From Rhodospirillaceae bacterium (GTDB lineage Bacteria > Pseudomonadota > Alphaproteobacteria > Rhodospirillales > Casp-alpha2), in the NCBI GenBank assembly GCA_016845145.1, contig JAERTE010000018.1, positions 62,001 to 126,000 of the forward strand: a stretch of 64,000 nucleotides of DNA, written 5' to 3'. Below, piece by piece: positions 1 through 8,428 of the stretch; positions within the stretch are counted from its first letter, which is position 1, and each line of letters begins with the position of its first letter. Position numbers and translations under genes: made by a program. The notes under the pieces are model-generated. The model was not told the DNA's origin. It worked only from the letters and a program-made list of their open reading frames with translations, and ran no database searches.

Positions 1-1628
1 ACTTCCAGGGTTTGAAATCCGTTCTTCCGCAACCGCTGAGCCGTCGCGAAAATATCTGCTGAGAGAAATGCAACATGCTGAACCGCCGATCCGGCACTCT
101 CCTCCGCAAATTGGCCGGCGAGGGTTTTGCCGCTTTCGACACCGTTCATGGTGATCCGAACGTCACCGTTTCGTCCTTCGATTGCCTGGGAACGAACAAG
201 GCCTCCCGGATCGATGACGTCGAACATGGCGGCGCGGTCAGTCTCGAAGATCGATGCATAAAACAACGCCCAACTGGCCATCTGATCGTTACCCATGGTC
301 TGGGCAAGGTGATCAATTTTGAGTAGACCGGCGTGCCGGTTCGCATCCTCATCTGCCAAGGCATTAAACTCAATATCCCAGACATCATGCAGATTGGTTT
401 TCTGATCAAGGAAATGCAAAACACTGCCCCCGACCCCCCGGATCGCGGGAATCTTCAACTCTCCGGGGCCTGTTTCCTGTTTGAAGGACTGGACGTCCAG
501 TGCCGTTGCACGCGCAATGGCGGCATCGGCATCATCGACCATCATCCCAATGTCGCAGACCGAGGTGCCGCGAAGAACGTAGGAAGAATGGGCGAAACTC
601 TGTTTTTCCTTGTTGATGACAAGATTGATTCCTCCTTGTCGCCATACTGTGACGTCTTTGGCAATATGCTTGCCGGCAGGCGAAAACCCCAGCGTCTGGA
701 ATAAGTCTGCAAGATCGGCCTCGCCCTCGTCACTAGCTGCAAATTCTACAAATTCAACGCCGTGCATGACTGCCTTCGGCGGCATTGATGACAGCGCGAT
801 ATTGCTGCCCGGTTCCGTTTTGTCTACCTCGTCCATCAGGTTAACCAGCGCCCGACATCCGTCCACGGCAATCGCTTTCGCAAACCCGCCCCGGAATTGG
901 TCATTGAAGATTTCCAATGAAACCGGGCCATCGTATCCCGTCGCCACGACGGCACGCATGAAATCCGTTAGCGGCATATCACCTTCACCGGGCATATTGC
1001 GAAAATGCCGAGACCAATACAGCAGGTCCATGTCGATCATTGGCGCGTCCGCCAGTTGCACGAAGAAAATCCGGTCGGCGGGGATGGCGCGGATCGGTGC
1101 TACGTCCAGGCGCCGCGACAGGATATGAAAGCTATCAAGGATGATGCCGACGTTAGGGTGATCGGCGCGCCGCACGATTTCCCAGGAGTCTCGGTAATCA
1201 TTGATATGGCGACCCCAGGCCAATGCTTCATACCCGATCCGCAAACCGCGAGCGGCGGCTCGATCACCCAACTCACGCAGATCGTCGGCTGCCCGGTCGA
1301 TGCCGCCAACCGACACCTCAGATAAATTTGAGCAGATCAGTATGAGGTCCGTGCCCAGTTCCTTCATGACGTCGAATTTCCGCTCTGCACGGTCGAAAGC
1401 CCGGGTGCGGTGGGGCTCGGGCATGCCTTCGAAGTCGCGGAACGGCTGAAACAGGGAGATATCCATGCCGAAATCGCGGACGATATTGCCCAATTCTTCG
1501 GGCGTGCCGTCAAAAGCGAGAAAATCATCCTCGAAAATTTCCACGCCGTCGAAGCCAGCAGCCGATATGGCATCGAGTTTCTCACTCATGGTGCCGCTCA
1601 AAGAAACGGTGGCAATTGACTTATACAT
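1..1628 (-). CDS. QuiC-type bifunctional sugar-phosphate isomerase/HPPD-like protein (3' truncated by window)
   Basis: Reading the minus strand from the ATG at 1626-1628 gives 542 codons without a stop up to the window edge, so the C terminus is missing. Residues 1 to about 275 form an AP-endonuclease-2-type TIM barrel (GFDGVEIFEDD near the start, ILDSFH in the middle, GPVSLEIFND near the end of the barrel). From about residue 290 on there are vicinal-oxygen-chelate repeats like 4-hydroxyphenylpyruvate dioxygenase (KAVMHGVEFVEFA, then KIDHLAQTM). Known family members of this architecture (about 630 aa) are 3-dehydroshikimate dehydratases feeding protocatechuate. AGGAG lies 9 nt before the start. 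The product assignment rests on architecture; another keto-acid or inositol-type substrate is possible. Confidence 0.82.
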   Translation of the reverse strand, partial: MYKSIATVSLSGTMSEKLDAISAAGFDGVEIFEDDFLAFDGTPEELGNIVRDFGMDISLFQPFRDFEGMPEPHRTRAFDRAERKFDVMKELGTDLILICSNLSEVSVGGIDRAADDLRELGDRAAARGLRIGYEALAWGRHINDYRDSWEIVRRADHPNVGIILDSFHILSRRLDVAPIRAIPADRIFFVQLADAPMIDMDLLYWSRHFRNMPGEGDMPLTDFMRAVVATGYDGPVSLEIFNDQFRGGFAKAIAVDGCRALVNLMDEVDKTEPGSNIALSSMPPKAVMHGVEFVEFAASDEGEADLADLFQTLGFSPAGKHIAKDVTVWRQGGINLVINKEKQSFAHSSYVLRGTSVCDIGMMVDDADAAIARATALDVQSFKQETGPGELKIPAIRGVGGSVLHFLDQKTNLHDVWDIEFNALADEDANRHAGLLKIDHLAQTMGNDQMASWALFYASIFETDRAAMFDVIDPGGLVRSQAIEGRNGDVRITMNGVESGKTLAGQFAEESAGSAVQHVAFLSADIFATAQRLRKNGFQTLE

Positions 1629-1781
1629 GCGTTCTTGCTCCTGACATCAGGCGTTCTGGCATTGGGGTTGGCCATCCATCAGCATGTTCTTCAATGGAAT
1701 TTCTGGGTTGGTGCGCACATCAATTTCTACTGCAATGATATTGCCAGCATCGCCAAAGAGCAGGGGGCACTCCCATGCCAT
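1629..1781. other. Short intergenic stretch
   Basis: No convincing gene, hairpin or promoter was seen between the QuiC-type gene and the Rieske ferredoxin gene, which both read leftward. Confidence 0.4.
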
Positions 1782-2096
1782 TTAGGCTAACTCGATGAAC
1801 ACGGTACCGTTCTCTACTTTTACCGGATAGGTGATCAACGCAACGCATACCGGTGCGCCTTTGGCCTCGCCAGTCTGGTAGTCGAAACGGCCATTGTGTT
1901 TCGGACATTCAATAATTTCATCCATCACCAGGCCGTCAGCCAGATGGACCTGCTTATGCGTGCAGAGCCCGTCGGTCGCGAAAAACTCGCCGTCCGGCGA
2001 GCGATAGATAGCGAACGTCCGCCCCTCGTGATCAAATCGAATGACATCTTCTTCTTCGATGTCGTCGGCGTCGCACGCCTTAACCCATTGTGTCAT
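1782..2096 (-). CDS. MocE-like Rieske [2Fe-2S] ferredoxin
   Basis: This is a soluble 104-residue Rieske-type electron carrier. The cluster ligands are visible as C45-T-H47 and C64-P-K-H67, the usual CxH...CxxH pattern. The start at 2096 is chosen because GAGAG precedes it; an upstream in-frame ATG at 2192 would add 32 residues with no ferredoxin character. Small Rieske ferredoxins of this type (MocE in rhizopine catabolism) pass electrons to a membrane diiron hydroxylase of the fatty-acid-desaturase fold. Such a protein is encoded 2.2 kb away at 4320-5294, so the two probably work together (inference). No ferredoxin reductase was seen nearby. Confidence 0.85.
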   Translation of the reverse strand: MTQWVKACDADDIEEEDVIRFDHEGRTFAIYRSPDGEFFATDGLCTHKQVHLADGLVMDEIIECPKHNGRFDYQTGEAKGAPVCVALITYPVKVENGTVFIELA

Positions 2097-2294
2097 ATCT
2101 CTCGTTATCCATCGTGATTGGCGTAGGTTGAATAACCGTCTCCAGCCAAATGCTAAAGGCGCGCCGTTTTGGAACCAAGATGTGGCGAGCATCTATATTG
2201 ATAGGTTTTCATCAGTCTCGGCGTTGCTCGAAATTGATCGCTGAGTCACGGTTCTGCGCAAATGGTCAAACACGACAGATGAAAAGGACGGCAA

Positions 2295-3113
2295 ATGAAA
2301 CGCGTATATACATGGGCGGCTCAGCCGGCGGAGCGAACGGTAACTATTGGTGACATGCGGGCGGAGAAGGGCAAACGCAAGTGGACCCAGGTGACCGCCA
2401 ACACAGCTGATGAAGCGGCGGCGGCCGGGCAAGCCGGCCTCGATATGATCATCTGTAATTCGCAAAACACAGAGGTCGTCCGCCAAGGCAATAACACGCT
2501 TTTTCTGACGGCGGCCATTACCCTTGATGCTTATCCGACGGAAACGGATATCTTGCGCGAAGCCTTCCGGGTCCTTTCCTTGGGCGCCGATGCGGTGATG
2601 ACGCCGCGCAGCATGGATGTCGTCACTATGCTTGCGAAGGAAGATGTGCCGGTGATGGGGCATCTGGGGTTGGTGCCGCGAAAGTCCACGTGGGTTGGCG
2701 GTTTGCGGGCGATCGGCAAGACGGCTGAAGAGGCGTACGAGCTCTATGAACGGTTCCGCCGTCTGGAGGATGCCGGTGCGGTGATGGTCGAAGCCGAAGT
2801 CATACCCGGACCGGTGATGGAGGAGATATCAAAACGTACCGGTCTGATAACCGTGTCACTCGGGTCCGGCACGGGTGGTGACGTCATGTATTTGTTCATG
2901 GAAGATGTTTGCGGCGAGAAGGACACGCCACCGCGTCATGCACGTGCCTTTGGTGACTTAGCTCGCCTGCACTGGCAAATTCAAGAAGAACGCGTGGCCG
3001 CTCTGGCAGCCTTCCGCCGGGCGTCGACAGACGGCACATTCCCGTCCTCGGCGGAAACACCGGATGTGGCCGTCGATGAGTTCAAGCGGTTTCAAGAAAA
3101 ATTGAGTGGCTAG
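2295..3113 (+). CDS. PanB-like (ketopantoate hydroxymethyltransferase family) protein of unknown substrate
   Basis: The 272-residue protein aligns by eye over its whole length with PanB, a class II aldolase-like TIM barrel. The clearest match is VPVMGHLGLVP at 119-129, followed by the segment ending in VEAEVIPGP around 165-172. E168 lines up with the PanB catalytic Glu. The residues expected to bind Mg2+ appear changed: the GDS of PanB is CNS here (N55), and the Asp of its LLADLPF strand is replaced (LTAAITL at 71-77). Mg-dependent ketopantoate synthesis is therefore doubtful, and a related aldol/retro-aldol reaction on another keto acid is more likely. It lies divergent to the Rieske gene and convergent with the LacI gene. 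Confidence 0.7.
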   Translation: MKRVYTWAAQPAERTVTIGDMRAEKGKRKWTQVTANTADEAAAAGQAGLDMIICNSQNTEVVRQGNNTLFLTAAITLDAYPTETDILREAFRVLSLGADAVMTPRSMDVVTMLAKEDVPVMGHLGLVPRKSTWVGGLRAIGKTAEEAYELYERFRRLEDAGAVMVEAEVIPGPVMEEISKRTGLITVSLGSGTGGDVMYLFMEDVCGEKDTPPRHARAFGDLARLHWQIQEERVAALAAFRRASTDGTFPSSAETPDVAVDEFKRFQEKLSG

Positions 3114-3144
3114 ATCAAGCGAAAGCCATTTTCATGACGAAAAG

Positions 3145-4203
3145 TTACGTCGGGGCGACGAGGTTCTCTTTACAGTAAATCCGAAATTCAGTCTGAGCTG
3201 TGATCGATTTGTGGTCGATGATGCCATGGATGTGCAACAGCATTTCCAATGCGCGTAAAGCTTGCTGATCGGGATCTTGATCTATGACGAAGTTCAACAC
3301 GCCGTCCCTCATGAGCTCAACGTTATCTTCAGTCATTTCATGACCAACATGGAGTATCTCGCTGGCTTTGTCTTCGGCGACAATGGCGGCGGCAACGGCG
3401 TCGGTGTAAATCCCGGCAACGACGGAATCATCGTAGACTCCGGCGTTATACAGCGCGACCAAATTCGGTGTTTTGCGGATAAGCCGGCGTGTGAAATCAT
3501 AACAAGCCTCAGTTGTCGCCGGCTCAATGACATGGGTAGACACGCGGTCACCTAGGTGATGTTCACGCATGAACGCCTCAAATCCGATTGCCCGATCACC
3601 CTGACTGGCGAAGGCGGGGCCAAGGCAAAGCACCGCTCCGTGCATCCCTGTGTTCATCACCGGTGAACAGAGATAGGCAGCCGTTCGGCCGGCTTTGATA
3701 TTGTTGATGCCGACGAAAGCATGCCGGGCATCGTCATCGACGTCAGTGGCAATGGTGATCACGGGTAGCATGGGGCTGATTTCGCGTATCGCCATGCGCA
3801 CTTCGGCTGTATTCACCGGTAGAACGATGACGCCGTCATACTTTCCGATACATCCGGTGATTTCACGTTCCAACGTTGCGCCGTCGTCTTCGTCGACGAA
3901 ACTGCGTTCCAAAGTCATGGGTTTTGCAAAGGTGCTGGCACATTTGATGAAGGCTTGGTTCAATCTTTCGGCAAACCCAAAACGGCGGCGCGCTAAAATA
4001 ACCTTGTATCGCAACTGTTTGCGGTACGGTGAAGGCACTAGGCGATTGATCCTTAACTCGCGGGCCGCCTGAACAACCTTCAAGGCTGTTGTCGGTGATA
4101 CATTGCCGCGATCATTGAGCACCCGGTCGACTGTCGCGATGCCAACACCGGCTTTTGCGGCAATATCGCTGAACCGTGCCCCTTTTTTGCGCGTCTTTGG
4201 CAT
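3145..4203 (-). CDS. LacI family transcriptional regulator
   Basis: A 352-residue repressor with an N-terminal LacI-type helix-turn-helix (FSDIAAKAGVGIATVDRVLN, about residues 10-30 from this start). A periplasmic-binding-protein-like sugar-binding core follows. The divergent partner is the MocD-type oxygenase gene at 4320, and two inverted repeats lie between them, so this protein probably controls the 4320-9334 genes, perhaps also the PanB-like gene. The start is uncertain: an in-frame ATG at 4218 adds five residues, and neither start has a strong ribosome binding site. The ligand is probably a sugar acid or polyol from the adjacent pathway (inference). Confidence 0.88.
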   Translation of the reverse strand: MPKTRKKGARFSDIAAKAGVGIATVDRVLNDRGNVSPTTALKVVQAARELRINRLVPSPYRKQLRYKVILARRRFGFAERLNQAFIKCASTFAKPMTLERSFVDEDDGATLEREITGCIGKYDGVIVLPVNTAEVRMAIREISPMLPVITIATDVDDDARHAFVGINNIKAGRTAAYLCSPVMNTGMHGAVLCLGPAFASQGDRAIGFEAFMREHHLGDRVSTHVIEPATTEACYDFTRRLIRKTPNLVALYNAGVYDDSVVAGIYTDAVAAAIVAEDKASEILHVGHEMTEDNVELMRDGVLNFVIDQDPDQQALRALEMLLHIHGIIDHKSITAQTEFRIYCKENLVAPT

Positions 4204-4223
4204 TGTCTGACCATACAAGGAGT

Positions 4224-4239
4224 TGATGTTTTTTCATCA
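4224..4239. promoter_or_regulatory. Short inverted repeat in the lacI/mocD divergent promoter
   Basis: TGATG and CATCA are perfect 5-bp arms around a T6 spacer, close to the lacI start. It could be an autoregulatory site, but the arms are short and chance is a fair alternative. Confidence 0.25.
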
Positions 4240-4265
4240 TCTCGCTCATGGCTCGGCATTTCAAC

Positions 4266-4289
4266 CTGGTTTAGCATTTTCTAACCCAG
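4266..4289. promoter_or_regulatory. Candidate LacI-family operator before the MocD-type gene
   Basis: CTGGTTTAG and CTAACCCAG form 9-bp arms with one mismatch around a 6-bp spacer, 30 bp before the oxygenase start. The position between divergent regulator and target genes fits an operator. It lacks the central CG common in LacI operators, so the assignment is tentative. Confidence 0.35.
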
Positions 4290-4319
4290 CCACGACCGCC
4301 CACGAAGGAATGGAAGTAG

Positions 4320-5294
4320 ATGTCTGATCTGGAACCCGATTGGGTCATTAACGAAGTCTCGCGCAAGGACCTCAAGCAACTCATGCGGCGAGACAACAGA
4401 ACCGGGCTCATGTGGTTCGCCGGATGGCTGTCGCTGTTGGGCGCCAGTGGGTATGTGGCTTGGCTCAGCCTCGGTAGTTGGTGGGCCGTACCGGCTTTCT
4501 TTATTTACGGTACGATTTACTGTTTCGCAGAGCCAATTGCGCATGAGTGTTCCCATGGAACACCGTTTAGAGATCGCCGATTGAATGAAACAATCCATTT
4601 CCTGGTTGGCCTGATCCTGTTTAAGGAACGCCACTATCATCGATGGATGCACGCCAGGCATCATTCGCACACGATCATTACAGGCGAAGATCCAGAAATT
4701 CAGTATCCGCGGCCGACCAATCTGTGGGTTTTCTTCGTGTTGGAACCCTTCAAGATCATGAATGCTAAACAGTTTGTCGGGACGTTGATTTCACATGCAT
4801 TCAGCCGTCCCACGAAGAACGCTGAAAAATGGGTGCCGGCATCAGAGCACACCAAATTGTTTTTTTGGTCTCGGGTTCATCTGGCAATCTACGTATTGCT
4901 TATTGGCGCAGTGGTATGGGTTCAGGCCTGGGTCGTCTTTTTATTTGTGCTTGGGCCGCGGCTCTATGGCGGGTTCATTCACAATCTATTCTCGTCGATG
5001 CAGCATGCTGGCCTTTGCGATAACGTCTACGATCACCGGTTGAATTCACGGACGGTGATCTTATCGCCGTTATCAAGCTTTCTTTATTGGAACATGAACT
5101 ACCATCTGGAGCATCACATGTTTCCGCTGGTTCCGTTTCACGCCTTGCCAGCGCTGCATGCATTGACGCGTGAACAAAACCCGCGTCCTTACAACGGTTT
5201 GTATGAAACCTACCGAGAGATATTGCCGACGTTCTTCCGCCAACAGACGGATCCGGATTATGTCGTCGTTCCCGTATTGCCACGGCCTGAATGA
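4320..5294 (+). CDS. MocD-type membrane fatty acid desaturase/hydroxylase family diiron oxygenase
   Basis: This is a 324-residue membrane protein. Hydrophobic segments lie near residues 32-70, 92-102 and 180-215. Three histidine clusters mark the diiron site: HECSH at 75-79, HARHHSH at 111-117 and HLEHH near residue 262. The family includes desaturases and hydroxylases, among them MocD, inferred to hydroxylate a rhizopine-type inositol. The MocE-like ferredoxin gene at 1782-2096 supports a monooxygenase that draws electrons from a Rieske carrier. GGAA precedes the ATG. The gene probably starts an operon reading through the enolase-superfamily gene 64 bp downstream. The substrate is unknown. 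Confidence 0.85.
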   Translation: MSDLEPDWVINEVSRKDLKQLMRRDNRTGLMWFAGWLSLLGASGYVAWLSLGSWWAVPAFFIYGTIYCFAEPIAHECSHGTPFRDRRLNETIHFLVGLILFKERHYHRWMHARHHSHTIITGEDPEIQYPRPTNLWVFFVLEPFKIMNAKQFVGTLISHAFSRPTKNAEKWVPASEHTKLFFWSRVHLAIYVLLIGAVVWVQAWVVFLFVLGPRLYGGFIHNLFSSMQHAGLCDNVYDHRLNSRTVILSPLSSFLYWNMNYHLEHHMFPLVPFHALPALHALTREQNPRPYNGLYETYREILPTFFRQQTDPDYVVVPVLPRPE

Positions 5295-5358
5295 TGGACC
5301 GAAAGCCAGCTATGAACTAACAATGGCTTTCGCGACGTAGATCTGACATGAGGCGACG

Positions 5359-6567
5359 ATGAAGATCACCAAACTTGAAACCATACGCGTTGAAGATCGC
5401 CCTAACTTGCTTTGGGTACAGGTGCACACGGACGAAGGCCTGATCGGGTTGGGCGAAACCTTCTTCGGGGCGGAGGCGGTCGAGGCGTATCTCCATGAAA
5501 CCGTGGTGCCCATCGTCATCGAGCGAGACCCGCTGGAGATCGACAAACTTTCGGCGGATTTGGTTGGCTATCTCGGATATCGCTCAACCGGGGTTGAGTC
5601 ACGTGGTAATTCGGCATTCGACATCGCGTTGTGGGATTTGTTCGGCAAGGCAACCAGCCAGCCAATTGCACAACTTCTGGGTGGCTTCACGCGGCGCGAT
5701 ATCCGCACCTACAATACATGCGCCGGGATCGAGTACATCAAGAAAGCCACCGGCCAGAATACCGACAACTACGCGCTGAACGCTGAGGGGAAACTCGAAT
5801 ACGACGATCTCAATGCATTCATGAATTGCGCCGACGAGCTGGCGGTTTCGCTACTGGAAGAAGATATCACGGCGATGAAAATCTGGCCCTTTGATCTGGC
5901 GGCTGAGAAAACACGCGGCCAATATATCGAAACAGCTGACCTCCGGGCCGCTCTGGTGCCGTTCGAGAAGATCCGCAGTGCCGTCGGTGACAAAATGGAC
6001 ATTATGGTCGAACTGCATTTGATGTGGCAGCTCTTGCCCGCCATCGAGATCGCCAAGGCGTTGCAGCCGTTTGATACGTTCTGGCACGAAGACCCGATCA
6101 AGATGGACAGCCTGTCGAGCCTGAAACGATATGCCGACGCCTCGCCGGCGCCCATCGCAGCGTCTGAAACCCTCGGTTCGCGAGGCGCGTTCCGCGATCT
6201 GATCGAAACCGGTGTAGCCGGGGTATTTAACCTTGATATCAGTTGGTGCGGCGGGCTGTCGGAGGCACGTAAGATCGCCGCCATGGCGGAGGCCTGGCAT
6301 CTGCCGGTTGCACCGCATGACTGTACGGGCCCCGTGGTGTTGTGCGCGTCGACACATTTATCACTCAATGCGCCAAACGCCCTGATCCAGGAAAGTGTGC
6401 GCGCGTTCTATCGGACATGGTACCGTGATTTGGTGACGGCATTGCCGGAGGTCCACAAAGGCCGCATCACCGTGCCGCCGGGGCCTGGGCTCGGGATGGA
6501 ATTGAACCCGGAATTGGACCGTGCCTTCACCACGTACCGAAGAATCTCTGATGCGTCGTGCATATGA
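5359..6567 (+). CDS. Enolase superfamily (mandelate racemase group) acid-sugar dehydratase
   Basis: A 402-residue protein with the N-terminal capping domain and a TIM barrel. Visible catalytic features are K174 in AMKIWPFD, metal ligands E218, E244 (WHEDP) and E270 (AASETLG), and a D293/H320 dyad (APHDCTGP). Members of this subgroup abstract the alpha proton of sugar acids and eliminate water to give 2-keto-3-deoxy acids. The first metal ligand is Glu (VELH) rather than the commoner Asp. It sits between the MocD-type oxygenase and a PhyH dioxygenase, so its substrate may be an oxidised polyol or aldonate. The exact acid sugar cannot be read from sequence. Confidence 0.85.
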   Translation: MKITKLETIRVEDRPNLLWVQVHTDEGLIGLGETFFGAEAVEAYLHETVVPIVIERDPLEIDKLSADLVGYLGYRSTGVESRGNSAFDIALWDLFGKATSQPIAQLLGGFTRRDIRTYNTCAGIEYIKKATGQNTDNYALNAEGKLEYDDLNAFMNCADELAVSLLEEDITAMKIWPFDLAAEKTRGQYIETADLRAALVPFEKIRSAVGDKMDIMVELHLMWQLLPAIEIAKALQPFDTFWHEDPIKMDSLSSLKRYADASPAPIAASETLGSRGAFRDLIETGVAGVFNLDISWCGGLSEARKIAAMAEAWHLPVAPHDCTGPVVLCASTHLSLNAPNALIQESVRAFYRTWYRDLVTALPEVHKGRITVPPGPGLGMELNPELDRAFTTYRRISDASCI

Positions 6568-6610
6568 TCGGGCCGTTGAAACTCATAGATTTTGAGCTCA
6601 AGGGGGGGAT

Positions 6611-7507
6611 GTGAGCGTGCGGGAAAAACTTTCTGAGGAACAGGTTGAGTGTTACCGTAATGACGGTTATGTGGTCGTTGAAGACTGTGTTCCACCCCAT
6701 ATCGTGAGTGCTCTTCGCCAGGAGGTGGCGCGTTTCCAGGAAGAGGCGCGCGGCATGACGGAGTCCAACGACCGCCTCGACCTGGAAGACAGTCACACGC
6801 CAGAGTTTCCTCGGGTGCGCCGGATCAAATTGCCGCACACGATTAGTGACATTGTCCGTGAGCTTCTGTATTCCGACCATGTCTTGGCGCCGGCACGCGA
6901 TCTTCTGGGGCCGGATGTCCGGCTTCACACCACCAAACTCAATTTGAAAAGCAGTGGTTACGGCGCGCCAGTCGAATGGCACCAGGACTTCGCGTTTTAT
7001 CCTCATACCAATGACGATGTGTTGGCTATCGGCGTGATGATTGATGACATGCGTGAAGAAAACGGCCCATTGATGGTGTTTCCGGGCAGCCACCGGGACC
7101 CCATTTATGATCATCATAACGAAGGTGTTTTTGTTGGCGCCATGGACTTCACCGCTTCCGGGTTGGATATGAAAAATGCAGTGAAGTTGACCGCGCCGGC
7201 GGGATCCATTTCCATTCACCATGGTCGTATCGTGCACGGATCGGCAACCAATGTCTCGGATCGGGACCGCCGTCTGCTGCTTTTCGAATTGATTGCAGCC
7301 GATGCTTTCCCGGTGATGGGGGCGATGACAAAGTTCGATAACATCGAGAGTTTCAATGATCGAATGCTTTGTGGATTGCCGACGCTGGAGCCACGCCTCC
7401 AACCGATTCCGGTGAGAATCCCGCAACCACAACCTGACCGAAACAAATCAATTTATGAAGTTCAAGCCGGTGTCCGGCAGCGGGCTTTCGAACCAGCTGT
7501 TAACTAG
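6611..7507 (+). CDS. Phytanoyl-CoA dioxygenase (PhyH) family Fe(II)/2-oxoglutarate oxygenase
   Basis: A 298-residue non-haem iron oxygenase using 2-oxoglutarate and O2. The facial triad is readable as H124-x-D126 (EWHQDFAFY) with the distal H209 (RIVHGSA), and Arg residues about ten positions later would bind the 2-oxoglutarate carboxylate. The start is GTG at 6611, right after a G-rich ribosome binding site; the ATG at 6609 runs straight into TGA. It is a clear paralogue of the protein at 61525-62427, sharing HxDxAFYPHTNDD and DLLGPD motifs. Bacterial members act on diverse small molecules, not just phytanoyl-CoA. It overlaps no neighbour and lies 10 bp before the next gene. Confidence 0.88.
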   Translation: MSVREKLSEEQVECYRNDGYVVVEDCVPPHIVSALRQEVARFQEEARGMTESNDRLDLEDSHTPEFPRVRRIKLPHTISDIVRELLYSDHVLAPARDLLGPDVRLHTTKLNLKSSGYGAPVEWHQDFAFYPHTNDDVLAIGVMIDDMREENGPLMVFPGSHRDPIYDHHNEGVFVGAMDFTASGLDMKNAVKLTAPAGSISIHHGRIVHGSATNVSDRDRRLLLFELIAADAFPVMGAMTKFDNIESFNDRMLCGLPTLEPRLQPIPVRIPQPQPDRNKSIYEVQAGVRQRAFEPAVN

Positions 7508-7517
7508 GGAGAGAAGT

Positions 7518-8402
7518 ATGTCGAAACCAAACATCGGTTTTATCGGATTGGGCCTCATGGGCGCGGCCATGGTCAGTCGATTGCAAGATCAAGGATATGC
7601 GCTGCAGGTGCTGGGCAACCGCACGCGCACCCGGTTGGACGTTGCGATTTCCCGCGGTGCCGTCGAAGCGCCGAGTGGACGCGCGCTTGCCGAGGCCAGT
7701 GACATCGTGATGTTGTGCGTCGATACCTCGGCTTCGGTCGAGGCGCGGATGCTTGGCGACGACGGTGTGATCGCGGGATTGAGTGACGGCATGGTGGTGG
7801 TTGATTTCGGCACGTCCTTGCCCGAATCGACTAAGCGCCTGGGCGCCGCCGTTGCGGAGAAGGGCGGTGCCATGCTGGATGCGCCGCTTGGCCGTACGCC
7901 GGAGCACGCCAAGGACGGTTTGCTAAATATTATGGGGTCCGGCGACAAGGCCGCATACGACCAGGTTGAGCCGGTCTTGAAAGATCTGGGGGAAAATGTT
8001 TTTCATCTCGGTCCCTTGGGCTCCGGCCACACGATCAAGCTGATCAACAATTTCTTCGGCATGACGGTGGCGAATGCCATGTGTGAAGCCTTTGCCATGG
8101 CGGACAAGGCTGGAGTGGATCGGCGCAACCTCTATGACGTTATGGCCGCTGGACCGCTTCGTTCGGGGATGATGGACTTCGTTGCCGCTTACGGCTTGGA
8201 TGGGGACCGCGAGAAGTTGGAGTTTTCTATCAGTAATGCGCACAAAGATGTCGGTTATTACCGGCAAATGGCGGAAGACGCAGGCTTCTCAACCATCATG
8301 TCGGCGTGTACGCATGCAGCACTCGATGAAGCCAAAGAAGCGGGTATGGGGGATCAATTCGTTTCGCAGTTGATCGATTTCTACGCCAAGCCTGACCGTT
8401 AA
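7518..8402 (+). CDS. NAD(P)-dependent beta-hydroxyacid dehydrogenase
   Basis: A 294-residue member of the 3-hydroxyisobutyrate/tartronate semialdehyde reductase family. It has an N-terminal Rossmann motif (GFIGLGLMG), an APLGRTP substrate segment replacing the usual DAPVSGG, and GSGHTIKLINNF with the catalytic Lys. The start at 7518 follows a strong GGGAGA site just after the stop of the PhyH gene; an ATG at 7455 would lie inside that gene. The product is probably an oxidoreductase for a short 3-hydroxy acid formed by the neighbouring aldolase or dehydratase steps (inference). The altered substrate loop argues against assigning a standard GarR function. Confidence 0.87.
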   Translation: MSKPNIGFIGLGLMGAAMVSRLQDQGYALQVLGNRTRTRLDVAISRGAVEAPSGRALAEASDIVMLCVDTSASVEARMLGDDGVIAGLSDGMVVVDFGTSLPESTKRLGAAVAEKGGAMLDAPLGRTPEHAKDGLLNIMGSGDKAAYDQVEPVLKDLGENVFHLGPLGSGHTIKLINNFFGMTVANAMCEAFAMADKAGVDRRNLYDVMAAGPLRSGMMDFVAAYGLDGDREKLEFSISNAHKDVGYYRQMAEDAGFSTIMSACTHAALDEAKEAGMGDQFVSQLIDFYAKPDR

Positions 8403-8428
8403 ATAAATCCTAGGTCAGGCATTATGAT

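Noticed and set aside
6527..7432. 301-codon minus-strand frame
   Set aside because: Antisense to the PhyH oxygenase, whose motifs are intact; the antisense product is rich in His/Arg with no family features.
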